The notes: generated by a model from the sequence alone, not told the origin. 58,440 bases of DNA from Prauserella cavernicola (GCF_016595675.1 NZ_JAENJH010000010.1:209770-268209); one strand, 5' to 3'. Positions 15,399 to 29,209 are shown, numbered from the stretch's first letter. Numbers and translations are program-made.

Positions 15399-16088
15399 TC
15401 ACGCCGCGCGGCTGAGGGCGAAGTAGGCCCCGGGAGTGCTGCCGGTGAGCTCGCGGCAGTCGCGAGACAGATGTGCCTGGTCGGCGTAGCCTGCCGCGGC
15501 GGCGAGCGACGCGAGATCGCCGCTGCTCCCGGCGAGGGCGATCGCGCGCCGAAGGCGGGCGACCCGCAGGTACGTGGCCGGGCCGTAGCCGACGGCGAGG
15601 GTGAACCGGCGGCGCAGCTGCCGCTCGCCGACGCCCAGCCCGTCGAGGGCGTCCGACACCCGGGGCGCGCCCGCGTCGAGCCGGTGGAGCAGCAGCTCCA
15701 ACTCGGGGTCGCGACGCGGGTCGGCCACACCGGCCACGACCTCGGCCAGCGCGGCCGGGCGGTGCAGCAGCTGCTCGGTGGCGTTGGCGCCGCGCGAGCC
15801 CCACAGATCGGCCAGCGCTACGCGCTGGTTCGTCAGCTCGGCCGCGGCCATCCCGAGTGCCCGCGGCGCCTGGCCCGGCCGGAACCGGATGCCGTGCACG
15901 ACGGTGCCCTCGGGCAGGTCGCTGTCCCACGGCCCGGTGTCCGGTCCTGCGACGAACACCCGCTCGCCCGCGACCATCAGGTCGGCGCAGCCGTCGGGCA
16001 CGATCCGCTTCGGCCCGCCCAGCCTGCTCTCCCACAGGCAGCGCACGATGCCGCGCAGCCCGGCGGGAGCAGCGGTTTCGCGGTACAT
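15399..16088 (-). CDS. AraC-family transcriptional regulator (DUF6597-type N-terminus)
   Basis: 229 residues. The N-terminal ~110 residues form a small beta-rich sensor region (YRETAAPAGLRGIVRCLWES, RIVPDGCADLMV) typical of AraC proteins with a DUF6597-type domain. The C-terminal ~100 residues have two helix-turn-helices, including VGERQLRRRFTLAVGYGPATYLRVARL and LAAAAGYADQAHLSRDCREL. The ligand is unknown. It lies between the toroid protein and the histidine phosphatase, all on the minus strand. Confidence 0.85.
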   Translation of the reverse strand: MYRETAAPAGLRGIVRCLWESRLGGPKRIVPDGCADLMVAGERVFVAGPDTGPWDSDLPEGTVVHGIRFRPGQAPRALGMAAAELTNQRVALADLWGSRGANATEQLLHRPAALAEVVAGVADPRRDPELELLLHRLDAGAPRVSDALDGLGVGERQLRRRFTLAVGYGPATYLRVARLRRAIALAGSSGDLASLAAAAGYADQAHLSRDCRELTGSTPGAYFALSRAA

Positions 16089-16136
16089 GCGCCCATGATG
16101 CCGCCGGGGTCCGACAGTCTTGCCGGACGACGCGCG

Positions 16137-16811
16137 CTAGTCGAGGTGGACCGTGTCGTTGAACCGCCGCACCAGCCAGTGGCCCTCGGTCACCACGAGC
16201 TCCGAGATCGAGCAGTTGTCGGCGCCCGCGAATACCAGCGGCCTCGCTCCGCTCGCGAGCGCCAGGGCCTGGCCGATCACCCCGCCGTGGGTGAACACCG
16301 CGATCCGCTCGCCGGCGTGCGCTGCCGCCAGCCGGTCGATGGCGCCCCGGACCCTGGCCGCGAACGCGTCGGTGGACTCCGCCCCGGGGATGACGTCCCA
16401 GCGCTGTTTCTCGGCCAGCTCGCGGGCGATCGGGTGGCCCTCGGCGATGTGCTTGCGGAAGATCCCGCTCTCCCACTCGCCGAGATGCACCTCGCGCAGG
16501 TCCGCGACCACGCCCGGGGTGAGTCCCAGCCGGTCCGCGAGCGGCGCGGCGGTCTGCGCGGTCCGGCGCAGGGTCGTCACGTACAGCGCGGCGAAGGACT
16601 CTCCCGCGAGTCGTTCGCCGACGAGCTTGGCCTGGTCGCGGCCCTCCGGTGCGAGTTCGGGGTCGCCCTGGCCGCCGACCAGCGGGAACGGTTCGCTCTC
16701 GCGGGCCGGGGCCGACGCGCCGTGGCGGACCAGCAGGATGCTGGCGGCTCCGGGAGGGGGCTGGAAGCGGGTCTGCGGGTACTCGGGCTCTGCGGCCTCG
16801 TTCTGGGTCAC
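16137..16811 (-). CDS. Histidine phosphatase (phosphoglycerate mutase-like) family protein
   Basis: 224 residues from a GTG at 16811. It carries the LVRHGAS motif with the catalytic His, the Glu region VHLGEWESG, and the second His in FTHGGVIGQAL. This is the histidine phosphatase superfamily (PGM/acid phosphatase type). The substrate is open. The frame runs open much further upstream, but that part is antisense to the permease gene. The gene is divergent from the UPF0014 permease, with about 40 bases between starts. Confidence 0.87.
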   Translation of the reverse strand: MTQNEAAEPEYPQTRFQPPPGAASILLVRHGASAPARESEPFPLVGGQGDPELAPEGRDQAKLVGERLAGESFAALYVTTLRRTAQTAAPLADRLGLTPGVVADLREVHLGEWESGIFRKHIAEGHPIARELAEKQRWDVIPGAESTDAFAARVRGAIDRLAAAHAGERIAVFTHGGVIGQALALASGARPLVFAGADNCSISELVVTEGHWLVRRFNDTVHLD

Positions 16812-16851
16812 GGGGTCGAGGTTAGCGCCGTCGTGGGCCACGATTCTTGGT

Positions 16852-17607
16852 GTGACTGATGGTGCTGTCGTCGCCGGTCCGGCGCTGGTGGTCGTGCTCG
16901 TGCTGTTGCTCGCGATCGCCGCCGTGGTCGTGTGGCTCGGCGGGCTCGGGTCCGGGCGTTCGGTGCTCGTGGCCGGCGTGCGGGCGGCCGCGCAGCTCGC
17001 GGCGGTCTCGCTGGTGATCGTCGGCATCCTGCGCTCGGGCTGGCTGACCACGGGATTCGTGTTGCTCATGTTCACGATCGCGGTGCTCACCGCCGCGAAG
17101 CGCATCGGCGCCCCCAGGGACGCGGCGTGGGTGGCGCTCGCGCTCGGTGGCGGGGTGGTGCCGGTGCTCGGGCTGGTGCTCGCCTCGGGCGTGGTGCCGC
17201 TGCACCCGGTGGCCGTGGTGCCCATCGCGGGCATCGTGATCGGCGGGGCGATGACGGCGACGTCGCAGGCCGCGCGCAGGGCCGTCGAGGAGCTGCGCAC
17301 CCGCTACGGCGAGTACGAGGCCGCGCTCGCGCTCGGTCTGCCCCAGCGTGCCGCGGCACTCGAGATCTGCAGGCCGTCGGCCGGTCACGCGCTGATCCCG
17401 CCGCTCGACCAGACGCGCACGGTGGGGCTGGTGACGCTGCCCGGCGCGTTCGTCGGGGTGCTGCTGGGTGGCGCGGGGCCGGTGCAGGCGGGCGTGACCC
17501 AGCTGCTCGTGCTGATCGGGTTGCTGGCCGCCGAATCGGTGGCCGTGCTGATCGCCGTGGAGCTGGTCGCCTTCCGCCGGCTGCACGCGCAGTGGCGGCG
17601 GTCGTGA
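16852..17607 (+). CDS. UPF0014 family (FetB/YbbM-like) ABC transporter permease
   Basis: 251 residues, GTG start at 16852, about six or seven membrane segments. A loop with GGAMTATSQAARRAVEELRTRYGEYEAALALGLPQRAA and the following LIPPLDQTRTVGLVTLPGAFVGVLLGGA region match the UPF0014 family. E. coli FetB is the iron-export permease that pairs with the ATPase FetA. No ATPase gene is next to it, so it either uses an ATPase encoded elsewhere or works differently. Confidence 0.82.
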   Translation: MTDGAVVAGPALVVVLVLLLAIAAVVVWLGGLGSGRSVLVAGVRAAAQLAAVSLVIVGILRSGWLTTGFVLLMFTIAVLTAAKRIGAPRDAAWVALALGGGVVPVLGLVLASGVVPLHPVAVVPIAGIVIGGAMTATSQAARRAVEELRTRYGEYEAALALGLPQRAAALEICRPSAGHALIPPLDQTRTVGLVTLPGAFVGVLLGGAGPVQAGVTQLLVLIGLLAAESVAVLIAVELVAFRRLHAQWRRS

Positions 17608-17644
17608 GGTTGCCCGTGTATTCCGAGTTGGTTATATTACTGGA

Positions 17645-17980
17645 GTGGCAACAACGTTTGAGGTCCTGGCCGAGCCCCGGCGCAGGCAGATCCTCGACCT
17701 GCTGCGCGACGGGGAGCGCGTGGTGGGCGATCTCGTGGACCGGCTCACGCTGACCCAGCCCGCCGTGTCGAAGCACCTCAAGGTGCTGCGCGAGGCCGGG
17801 CTCGTCGACGTGCGGCACGACGCCCAGCGCCGCTGGTACCGGCTGCGCCCCGAACCACTGCTGGAGGTCGAGTCGTGGCTCGCGCCCTACCGGCGGTTCT
17901 GGGACGAGCGGCTCGACGCGCTGGAGCGGCACCTCGACGCGATGCCCGACGACGACCTCGATGGGAAGGACGACTCGTGA
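17645..17980 (+). CDS. ArsR-family transcriptional regulator
   Basis: 111 residues from a GTG at 17645, winged helix-turn-helix of the ArsR type (FEVLAEPRRRQILDLL, then LTLTQPAVSKHLKVLREAGLV). No metal-binding Cys cluster is present. This matches the subgroup that regularly precedes SRPBCC/AHSA1-domain genes. Its stop overlaps the next start by four bases (GTGA), so it is translationally coupled to the four-domain SRPBCC protein. It probably represses this two-gene operon. An AT-rich stretch (TTGGTTATATTAC) just upstream likely holds the promoter. Confidence 0.9.
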   Translation: MATTFEVLAEPRRRQILDLLRDGERVVGDLVDRLTLTQPAVSKHLKVLREAGLVDVRHDAQRRWYRLRPEPLLEVESWLAPYRRFWDERLDALERHLDAMPDDDLDGKDDS

Positions 17981-19839
17981 ACGACGAGATGCGGCGCGTG
18001 GACCAGGGGTGGGAGCTGCGCTTCGAACGTCGCCTGGCGCACCCGCGCCGGAAGGTGTGGCGCGCGCTCACCGAACCCGAGCACCTGAGCCGGTGGTACC
18101 CGTTCGCCGCCGCCGAGTTCGACGCGAGGGTCGGTGGCGTGATCCGGTTCCGCGACGAGGAGGGCAACGAGGTCCGCGCCGAGATCACCGAGCTGACCGA
18201 GCCGTCGGTGTTCGCGTTCGACGAGTTCGACGACGAGACGGGGACGCACCGGCTCCGGTTCGAGCTCGAGTCCGACGGCACCGGCTGCGTGCTCACGTTC
18301 CTGCACTCGTTCGCCGACAACGACTGGGCCCAGCAGACCCGGCAGGGCTGGCTTGAGTGTCTCGAGGTGCTGGTGGACACCGTGCTCGGCGATCTCGAGT
18401 CGCTGGGCACGCTGGACGTCGTGGCCGGAAAACCGGTGCTGCGCTTCGAACGCAGGCTCGACCACGCGCCCGAGAAGGTGTGGCGCGCAGTGACCGACCC
18501 CGCCGAGTCGGCGCACTGGTTCCCCGCCGCGATCGAGACCGAGCCCGCGATCGGCGCACGGATGCGCTTCCGCTTCGGCGAGCAGGCCGCCGAGGGAGAC
18601 TTCGCCGAAGGCGAGGTGCTCGAGTTCGACCCGCCCAGGGTGTACGCCTTCCGGTGGGCGGACTCGGCGCTGCGGTTCGAGCTGGTGCCCGACGGCGCGG
18701 GCTGCCTGCTGCGGTTCAGCCACACACTCGGCGGCACCGGCACGGCGGGCGACGTCCCGTCGGTGGCGCGGCAGGCTCCCGGCTGGGATCTCTGCCTCGG
18801 CCAGCTGAGCGCGTGGCTCGACGGCACGCCTGCGCCCGAGATCGGCCCCGCGGTGTTCCTCGCCCGCGCCGAGCGTTACGTCGAGCGCTTCGGTCTCGGC
18901 CGAGGCCAGACCAGGCCCACGGGGTCCGGCCACCTGATCCGTTTCGAGCGCGATCTGGTGCAGGCGCCCGAATCCGTGTGGCGCGCGCTCGCCGAGGGCG
19001 ACGAGCCGAGTGCGGGCGAGCAGGCTCCGATCCGGTTCACACACGGTTATGACGAGCCCGGTGAGGTGACGCTCGTCGAGCAGGGCCGCGTCGTCGAGTA
19101 CGCGTGGCTGCACGACGGCGCGCCCGCCGGGCACGTGCGGTTCGAGCTGCGCGAGCAGCAGCCGGTCGGCACGCGCCTGGTGGTGACCCAGACCGTGCCC
19201 GCGCAGCTGGCCCAGCGGCGCGCCACCGCGCTCGCGGCGTGGCAGACGCATCTCGAGCTGTTCTTCGCGGCGCTGCACGGCGACATCCGGTGCCCGTGGC
19301 CTGCCGAGCGCACCGAGAGCCTGCGCGTTGCCTATGCTGCCGAACTGGAGCGGGGCTCCGTCATCGAGACCGGTGACGGCAGGCCCGCGCTGCGGTTCGA
19401 GCGGCACGTGCGGCACGCGCCGGAGAAGGTGTGGCGTGCGATCACCGAGCCCGAGCACCTGCGGTCGTGGTTTCCCGCCGTCGTGGAGTTCGATCTGAGC
19501 CCCGGCGCGCGGCTGCGGTTCGGCGTGACGCCGGAACAGATCCGGCGCTACGGCATGGATCCCGGCCACGTCACCGAGGGCGAGGTGCTGCGGGCCGACC
19601 CGCCGAAGCTGCTGGAGTTCACGTGGGGCGAGGAGCTGCTGCGCTGGGAGCTCACGTCCGACGGCGAGGGCGGCTGCCACGTGGTCTTCACCAACGTGGT
19701 CGACGACCGCGACACCCTCGCGCCCGCCGCCGCGGGCTGGCACGCGGGCCTGGAGGTGATGCTCGCCCAGCTGGACGGCCGCGACGTCGACTGGTCACCG
19801 TTCGACCGGGCCGAGGAGCTGGCCCAGCTCTACGGCTGA
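17977..19839 (+). CDS. Protein with four tandem SRPBCC (AHSA1-like) domains
   Basis: 620 residues from the GTG at 17977. Four successive units show the same opening: residues ~10 (ELRFERRLAHPRRKVWRALT), ~150 (LRFERRLDHAPEKVWRAVT), ~322 (IRFERDLVQAPESVWRALA) and ~470 (LRFERHVRHAPEKVWRAIT). Each is followed by the strands of the START/SRPBCC helix-grip fold. Units 1, 2 and 4 keep the W-(Y/F)-P motif; unit 3 is shorter and lacks it. AHSA1-like domains bind hydrophobic ligands or Hsp90-like partners. Single- or double-domain forms are common beside ArsR; four in one chain is unusual. Confidence 0.85.
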   Translation: MNDEMRRVDQGWELRFERRLAHPRRKVWRALTEPEHLSRWYPFAAAEFDARVGGVIRFRDEEGNEVRAEITELTEPSVFAFDEFDDETGTHRLRFELESDGTGCVLTFLHSFADNDWAQQTRQGWLECLEVLVDTVLGDLESLGTLDVVAGKPVLRFERRLDHAPEKVWRAVTDPAESAHWFPAAIETEPAIGARMRFRFGEQAAEGDFAEGEVLEFDPPRVYAFRWADSALRFELVPDGAGCLLRFSHTLGGTGTAGDVPSVARQAPGWDLCLGQLSAWLDGTPAPEIGPAVFLARAERYVERFGLGRGQTRPTGSGHLIRFERDLVQAPESVWRALAEGDEPSAGEQAPIRFTHGYDEPGEVTLVEQGRVVEYAWLHDGAPAGHVRFELREQQPVGTRLVVTQTVPAQLAQRRATALAAWQTHLELFFAALHGDIRCPWPAERTESLRVAYAAELERGSVIETGDGRPALRFERHVRHAPEKVWRAITEPEHLRSWFPAVVEFDLSPGARLRFGVTPEQIRRYGMDPGHVTEGEVLRADPPKLLEFTWGEELLRWELTSDGEGGCHVVFTNVVDDRDTLAPAAAGWHAGLEVMLAQLDGRDVDWSPFDRAEELAQLYG

Positions 19840-19848
19840 AGCGCGGCC

Positions 19849-19876
19849 GACCGTGCCCGCGAGCACGGGCACGGTC
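19849..19876. terminator. Bidirectional terminator hairpin
   Basis: Perfect 11-bp arms GACCGTGCCCG (19849-19859) and CGGGCACGGTC (19866-19876) with a six-base loop sit between convergent genes (SRPBCC protein and carboxypeptidase). There is no T-tract, as is usual in high-GC actinobacteria. Confidence 0.7.
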
Positions 19877-19890
19877 AGCCGCGAGTCCGG

Positions 19891-21150
19891 TTAGGACCGT
19901 GCGGACGCCGCGGTGCCGCCTGCCTCCCGCAGGAGGATGTCCACGGCCTCGTCGTTGCGCTCGGTCTGCGGCCCGATCTGCTCGTCGGGCGGGTAGAAGC
20001 CGTCGATGCCGCCGCCCGAGGCCGGGTACATCTCGAAGGTGAAGCTCAGGATCTTGTGCTCGCCCCACATCCAGTCGTTGATCGAACCGTCGGTGATGTA
20101 GAGGTCGCTCGACTGCTGTGGCGTGTAGCCGTTGCTCTCGGCCATCTCGGTGCCGACGTCGGCGAAGCGCTTGGCCTCCTCCGGTGTCATGCCTTCGGCG
20201 GTGTCGTCGGAGGTGTAGCCGTAGGGCCACAGCACGAGCTCGGAGTAGGTGTGGAAGTCGATGTGCGCCGTGATCTGCTGGGCGCCGCCGACCACGCGCG
20301 AGTCGACGAAGTCGGCCACCGCCTTGGCCTCCGGTGACGAGAACGCCTCGGTGCCGCGGTAGGTCTCGTCGGCGGGATCGTCGCTGGAACCGCCGCAGCA
20401 GCCCCATTCGTATCCCCAGTTGCGGTTGACGTCGGTGCCCTGGTCCTGCCGGTTCTTGCGCCAGCCCTGGTACTCGCCGCCACTGATGTCGTACTCGGCA
20501 CCGTCGGGGTTCACCGTGGGGATCACGTAGATCTCGCGGCTGTCGACGAACTCGGTGATCGCGGGGTCGCTGCCGTAGCCGTCGGTGAAGCGCTCGACGA
20601 TGCGCAGGCACATCTCCGTGGTCAGGTGCTCGCGCGCGTGCTGGTTGCACGTGAACAGGACCTCGGGCTCGTCCTCGTCCTGCGCGGCGTTGCCGCTGAT
20701 CTTCAGCAGGTGCAGGGCCCTGCCCTCGAACGAGTCGCCGACCGAGGACAGCTGGGCGATGTCGCCGTGGTCGCTCGCGGCCTGCTCCAGCTTGTCGGTC
20801 AGCTCGGCGTAGGTGTGGTAACCCTCGTCGCCCTCGGGGAAGTCCGCCGCGGCGGTGGTTTCCGTGGTCTTCGCGGTGTCCGGCGCGGGCGCGTCGCCGA
20901 CGCGCTCGAGGCCGAAGCCGTCGGCGCGCAGCTGCTCGGCTCGTTCCTGGTCGGCGACGAACGTGATGGTCCCGTCGCGGGCGCCCAGCACGTCGACGCC
21001 CGTGGCGGCGATCGCGCTGCGCTGCTCGGCGGTGGCGGTACGCGCTTCGTACACCGATTCGGCTGACTCCTGCGCGGTCGCGGGCACGGTGGCTGCGAGG
21101 AGCAGGCCAAGGCCGGCGGCGGCGACGGATACCCGGCGAGTCTTCGACAT
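19891..21150 (-). CDS. Secreted M14 zinc carboxypeptidase (carboxypeptidase T-like)
   Basis: 419 residues from the ATG at 21150, which gives a proper Sec signal peptide (basic MSKTRR, hydrophobic core, A-T-A cleavage site near residue 26). A ~75-residue pro-region precedes the catalytic domain. The zinc ligands are H171 and E174 of HAREH and H300 of FHTYSE; the general base is E373 in FTFEMYP. VNRNWGYEWGCC and the pro-region resemble the thermophilic actinomycete carboxypeptidase T group. It should trim C-terminal residues from extracellular peptides. Divergent from geosmin synthase. Confidence 0.92.
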   Translation of the reverse strand: MSKTRRVSVAAAGLGLLLAATVPATAQESAESVYEARTATAEQRSAIAATGVDVLGARDGTITFVADQERAEQLRADGFGLERVGDAPAPDTAKTTETTAAADFPEGDEGYHTYAELTDKLEQAASDHGDIAQLSSVGDSFEGRALHLLKISGNAAQDEDEPEVLFTCNQHAREHLTTEMCLRIVERFTDGYGSDPAITEFVDSREIYVIPTVNPDGAEYDISGGEYQGWRKNRQDQGTDVNRNWGYEWGCCGGSSDDPADETYRGTEAFSSPEAKAVADFVDSRVVGGAQQITAHIDFHTYSELVLWPYGYTSDDTAEGMTPEEAKRFADVGTEMAESNGYTPQQSSDLYITDGSINDWMWGEHKILSFTFEMYPASGGGIDGFYPPDEQIGPQTERNDEAVDILLREAGGTAASARS

Positions 21151-21172
21151 GAGGTCAGGCTGGTGGCTGTGA

Positions 21173-23548
<2,376 letters not shown>

Positions 23549-23575
23549 GCGCGGGACCGCCGACGACAGCTGCCA

Positions 23576-23602
23576 CAGGTGTAGCCCCGTGTGCTACACC
23601 TG
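23576..23602. promoter_or_regulatory. Perfect 10-bp inverted repeat upstream of the toxin-antitoxin operon
   Basis: Arms CAGGTGTAGC (23576-23585) and GCTACACCTG (23593-23602) are exact reverse complements around a seven-base centre, ending 15 bases before the antitoxin ATG. Position and symmetry fit an autoregulatory operator bound by the Phd/YefM-type antitoxin. It could also serve as a terminator for geosmin synthase (stop at 23548), but there is no T-tract. Confidence 0.7.
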
Positions 23603-23617
23603 GCTACGCTTGAGGGC

Positions 23618-23893
23618 ATGAAGGTGATCACGCAGCGCGAGTTCCGGAACAACTCCGCCGCCGTCATGGACGCCGTCGAGGCGGGGGAGACCTATCACGT
23701 CACCCGCAACGGCGTGGAGGTGGCGGAACTCCGGCCGGTTGCGCGTCGGCGTCGTCTCACCGCCGGGGAACTGGTCGAGCGGCATCGCAGGCTCGCGCCG
23801 GTCGACGCCGTGCACCTGCGAGAGGAAGCCGACGAGTTCCTCGGCGGTGACCAGGTCGACGCCGACGACACGTGGAACCGCGGTCGTGGCTGA
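23618..23893 (+). CDS. Phd/YefM-family antitoxin
   Basis: 91 residues. The N-terminus MKVITQREFRNNSAAVMDAVEAGETYHVTRNGVEVAELRPV is the standard Phd/YefM dimerisation and DNA-binding domain, and the remaining ~45 residues would wrap the toxin. The ATG at 23618 fits the family start, although an in-frame start at 23591 exists inside the inverted repeat. It overlaps the PIN toxin gene by eight bases. Expected to neutralise the toxin and repress the operon at the inverted repeat. Confidence 0.92.
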   Translation: MKVITQREFRNNSAAVMDAVEAGETYHVTRNGVEVAELRPVARRRRLTAGELVERHRRLAPVDAVHLREEADEFLGGDQVDADDTWNRGRG

Positions 23894-24287
23894 GCACGAG
23901 ACCGGAGTGCTCGACACCTGCACCTACATCGACCTCGGTCTGCTGGACCCGGCGGCGCTGCCCACCGTTCCGGAGCTCACCGCGATCACCATCGCCGAAC
24001 TGCACCAGGGCGTGGCCACGGCGCAGGATGCCGTCGTCCGCGCGGCGCGCAACGAGAAGCTCGGCGCCGCCATCGTCGATTTCGTGCCGCTGCCCTTCGA
24101 CAGCGACGCGGCCGCCAGGTACGGGACGTTGGTCGCCCTGGTCATCGCCGCGAACCGGGATCCGCGACCGCGGCGCATGGATCTCATGATCGCCGCGATC
24201 GCGTCGTCACGGGGATTGCCGCTCTACACGCGCAATGCCGGGACTTTCCAGGGTCTGGGCGGCATGATCGAGATCATCGCCGTCTGA
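23886..24287 (+). CDS. PIN-domain (VapC-family) ribonuclease toxin
   Basis: 133 residues from the GTG at 23886. The acidic PIN site is seen as the Asp of VLDTCTYIDL, the Glu of AITIAELHQG, and the Asp of RRMDLMIAAIA, with the late YTRNAGTF segment. VapC toxins cleave RNA, often tRNA or 23S rRNA, in a Mg2+-dependent way. It is paired with a Phd/YefM-type antitoxin, a common actinobacterial combination. Full length and apparently active. Confidence 0.92.
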   Translation: MAEHETGVLDTCTYIDLGLLDPAALPTVPELTAITIAELHQGVATAQDAVVRAARNEKLGAAIVDFVPLPFDSDAAARYGTLVALVIAANRDPRPRRMDLMIAAIASSRGLPLYTRNAGTFQGLGGMIEIIAV

Positions 24288-24300
24288 GCCGGGCTCGCGC

Positions 24301-24987
24301 TCACCAGCCGCGTTCGCGCCACTCCTCCAGCTTCGGGCGCTGCTCGCCGAGAGTCGAGTCGTCGCCGTGGCCCGGGTAGAACCACGTCTCGTCGGGCAGC
24401 TCTCCGAAGACCCGCTCCTCGACGTCATTCAGCAGCGAGGTGAAGTCCTCCGGCGAGTTCGTCTTGCCGACGCCGCCTGGGAACAGCGAGTCGCCCGTGA
24501 ACAGGTGCGGGTGGCCCGCCGGGTCGCGGTACAGCAGCGCCAGCGAGCCCGGCGTGTGGCCGCGCAGGTGGATGACCTCGAGCGTGCAGTCGCCGACCGT
24601 GATGGTGTCGCCGTGCTCCAGCAGGAAGTCCGGCGGCACCGGCAGCGGGTCCGCGTCGGCGGGGTGGGCGGCGGTGTAGGACCCGTTCGCGCCCGCGACC
24701 GCGCCCAGCGCCTGCCAGTGGTCGCCGTGCTGGTGCGTGGTGACGATCTTGCGCAGCGCGGGCCGGTCGGGACCGTGCCCGATGAGATCGGAGATGCGCT
24801 CCGAGTCGTTGGCCGCGTCGATCAACAGCGCCTCGTTGGTGGCCTGGCAGACCAGCAGGTAGGCGTTGTTGTCCATCGGGCCGACGGAGATCTTGGTGAT
24901 GGTCAGCGCGTCGAGCGTGCGCCGCGCGGCGTCGCCCCCTGGCTCGACGTGGCCGGTGTACTCCTCAACGACGTTCACCAGGCCCAC
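24301..24987 (-). CDS. MBL-fold metallo-hydrolase (glyoxalase II-like)
   Basis: 228 residues from a GTG at 24987. It has the metal motif THQHGDHW, a distal His in LRGHTPGSLALL, an Asp in FTGDSLFPGGVGKT and a final His in YPGHGDDSTLGEQ, which together give the binuclear site of glyoxalase II-like enzymes. Probably a thioester or lactone hydrolase, possibly acting with a low-molecular-weight thiol. No linked glyoxalase I. It ends 14 bases from the convergent PIN toxin gene. Confidence 0.88.
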   Translation of the reverse strand: MGLVNVVEEYTGHVEPGGDAARRTLDALTITKISVGPMDNNAYLLVCQATNEALLIDAANDSERISDLIGHGPDRPALRKIVTTHQHGDHWQALGAVAGANGSYTAAHPADADPLPVPPDFLLEHGDTITVGDCTLEVIHLRGHTPGSLALLYRDPAGHPHLFTGDSLFPGGVGKTNSPEDFTSLLNDVEERVFGELPDETWFYPGHGDDSTLGEQRPKLEEWRERGW

Positions 24988-25076
24988 GGTAGTAGGTGAT
25001 CGCGCCCCGATCGAGGGGACGCCCGCACTCCCGGTTAGTGTGCGCTGATCGAGATCACCGGCAATGAGGAAAATCT

Positions 25077-26276
25077 GTGACGACGTTCTCGCGGTCTCAC
25101 CGTGCGTCGTCGCGGCGGCTCAGCTGGGACGTCATCCGGGTGATCGCGATCGTCTTCGTGGTGACGGGTCACGTCACGGCACTGGCCGCACGGGTGCCCG
25201 GTATCGAGCCCTATCCCGTCGCCTTCAGTGCTCCGTTCGGCACGGCCACCCTGCTGGTGCTCTCCGGCTACTTCATCGGCCCGACCATCCGCCGCGGCGC
25301 CGCGGGCACGTGGTTCCGGGCCCGGCTGGCGCGGGTGCTGCCCGCCTACCTCGTGGCCCTGCTGATCACCTACGTGTCGGCGCGCCTGTTGGTGGTCGGA
25401 TTCAACGGCTGGCGGCATCCGCCCGGTTTGTCCGGACTGCTCTTCGGCGCGCCGATCGTGCCTGCCGAGCCCGCGCCGGGCACGCTGCCGCCGTGGCACG
25501 TGCCTGACCTGGCCGACCTGATCCTGCACGGCACGCTGTTGCACCTGTGGAATCCGGATCCGTACCACCGCATCGACGGGTCGTGGTGGACGATGCCGAT
25601 CCAGGTGCTGGCCTTCGCGGGTGCGGCGCTGCTCTGGCGCAGCCGCGCCCGGCACCGGTTCCGCCCGCACACGGTGCTGTGGGCCGTGATCGGCCTCTCC
25701 GCGGCGTCGCCGGTGCTGAGCCTCGCCATCGAGGTGCTGCCGACGGCCTCCGGCTTCTACTACGCCCACCTCTTCGCGGTCGGGCTCGCCATCTGGCTGT
25801 GGCAGCGCGACCGGCTCTCGACCGCCCACCTCGTGCCGATGATCATTGCCACGATCGGGTTGTACGCGTTCCGCACCGGTGAATCCGTGATCGTGCCGGT
25901 GATCGGGTTCACCGTCATGCTCGCGCTCATGTGCCTCGCGGCGAAGGGGCCCGACTGGGACGTCGCTGTACTGCGGAAACTGCGCAGGCCGATCGCGTGG
26001 CTGAGCGGGATCAGCTTCGGTATCTATCTCATTCACCAGGCGCTGGGTTTCCAGCTCGCCAGGCTCCTCTCGGAAGCCGGTTTCGGGCCGTGGTGGTTAC
26101 GCTTGTCCGTGGTGGTCGCGTTCGCCGTCGTTCTGGGCTGGCTCGTGACCGTCCTCGTCGAACGACCGGCGTACCGTGTGCTCACCGGTTCGCGCCCCGG
26201 GAAGAAGAGGTCCGTCCCCGAGGCGCAGCTCCGGCCGAGCCCCGAGCCGACGGTTTCTGTCGGTGGTGCGACCTAG
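25077..26276 (+). CDS. Acyltransferase 3 family membrane protein
   Basis: 399 residues with about ten membrane segments. The start LSWDVIRVIAIVFVVTGHVTAL holds the conserved R and H typical of acyltransferase 3 (OafA/NodX type), and PFGTATLLVLSGYFIG continues the family pattern. Such enzymes transfer acetyl or other acyl groups to extracytoplasmic sugars, peptidoglycan or antibiotics. No SGNH domain is attached. The start is a GTG at 25077. Target unknown; no glycan-synthesis genes are nearby. Confidence 0.87.
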   Translation: MTTFSRSHRASSRRLSWDVIRVIAIVFVVTGHVTALAARVPGIEPYPVAFSAPFGTATLLVLSGYFIGPTIRRGAAGTWFRARLARVLPAYLVALLITYVSARLLVVGFNGWRHPPGLSGLLFGAPIVPAEPAPGTLPPWHVPDLADLILHGTLLHLWNPDPYHRIDGSWWTMPIQVLAFAGAALLWRSRARHRFRPHTVLWAVIGLSAASPVLSLAIEVLPTASGFYYAHLFAVGLAIWLWQRDRLSTAHLVPMIIATIGLYAFRTGESVIVPVIGFTVMLALMCLAAKGPDWDVAVLRKLRRPIAWLSGISFGIYLIHQALGFQLARLLSEAGFGPWWLRLSVVVAFAVVLGWLVTVLVERPAYRVLTGSRPGKKRSVPEAQLRPSPEPTVSVGGAT

Positions 26277-26330
26277 CATGGTGGCGGCCGATTCTTTCGG
26301 CACTCCACAGACCAGTGAAGGGACCTTCGG

Positions 26331-29186
<2,856 letters not shown>

Positions 29187-29209
29187 GTTCGCGCGGCATA
29201 CTTGGCGGT

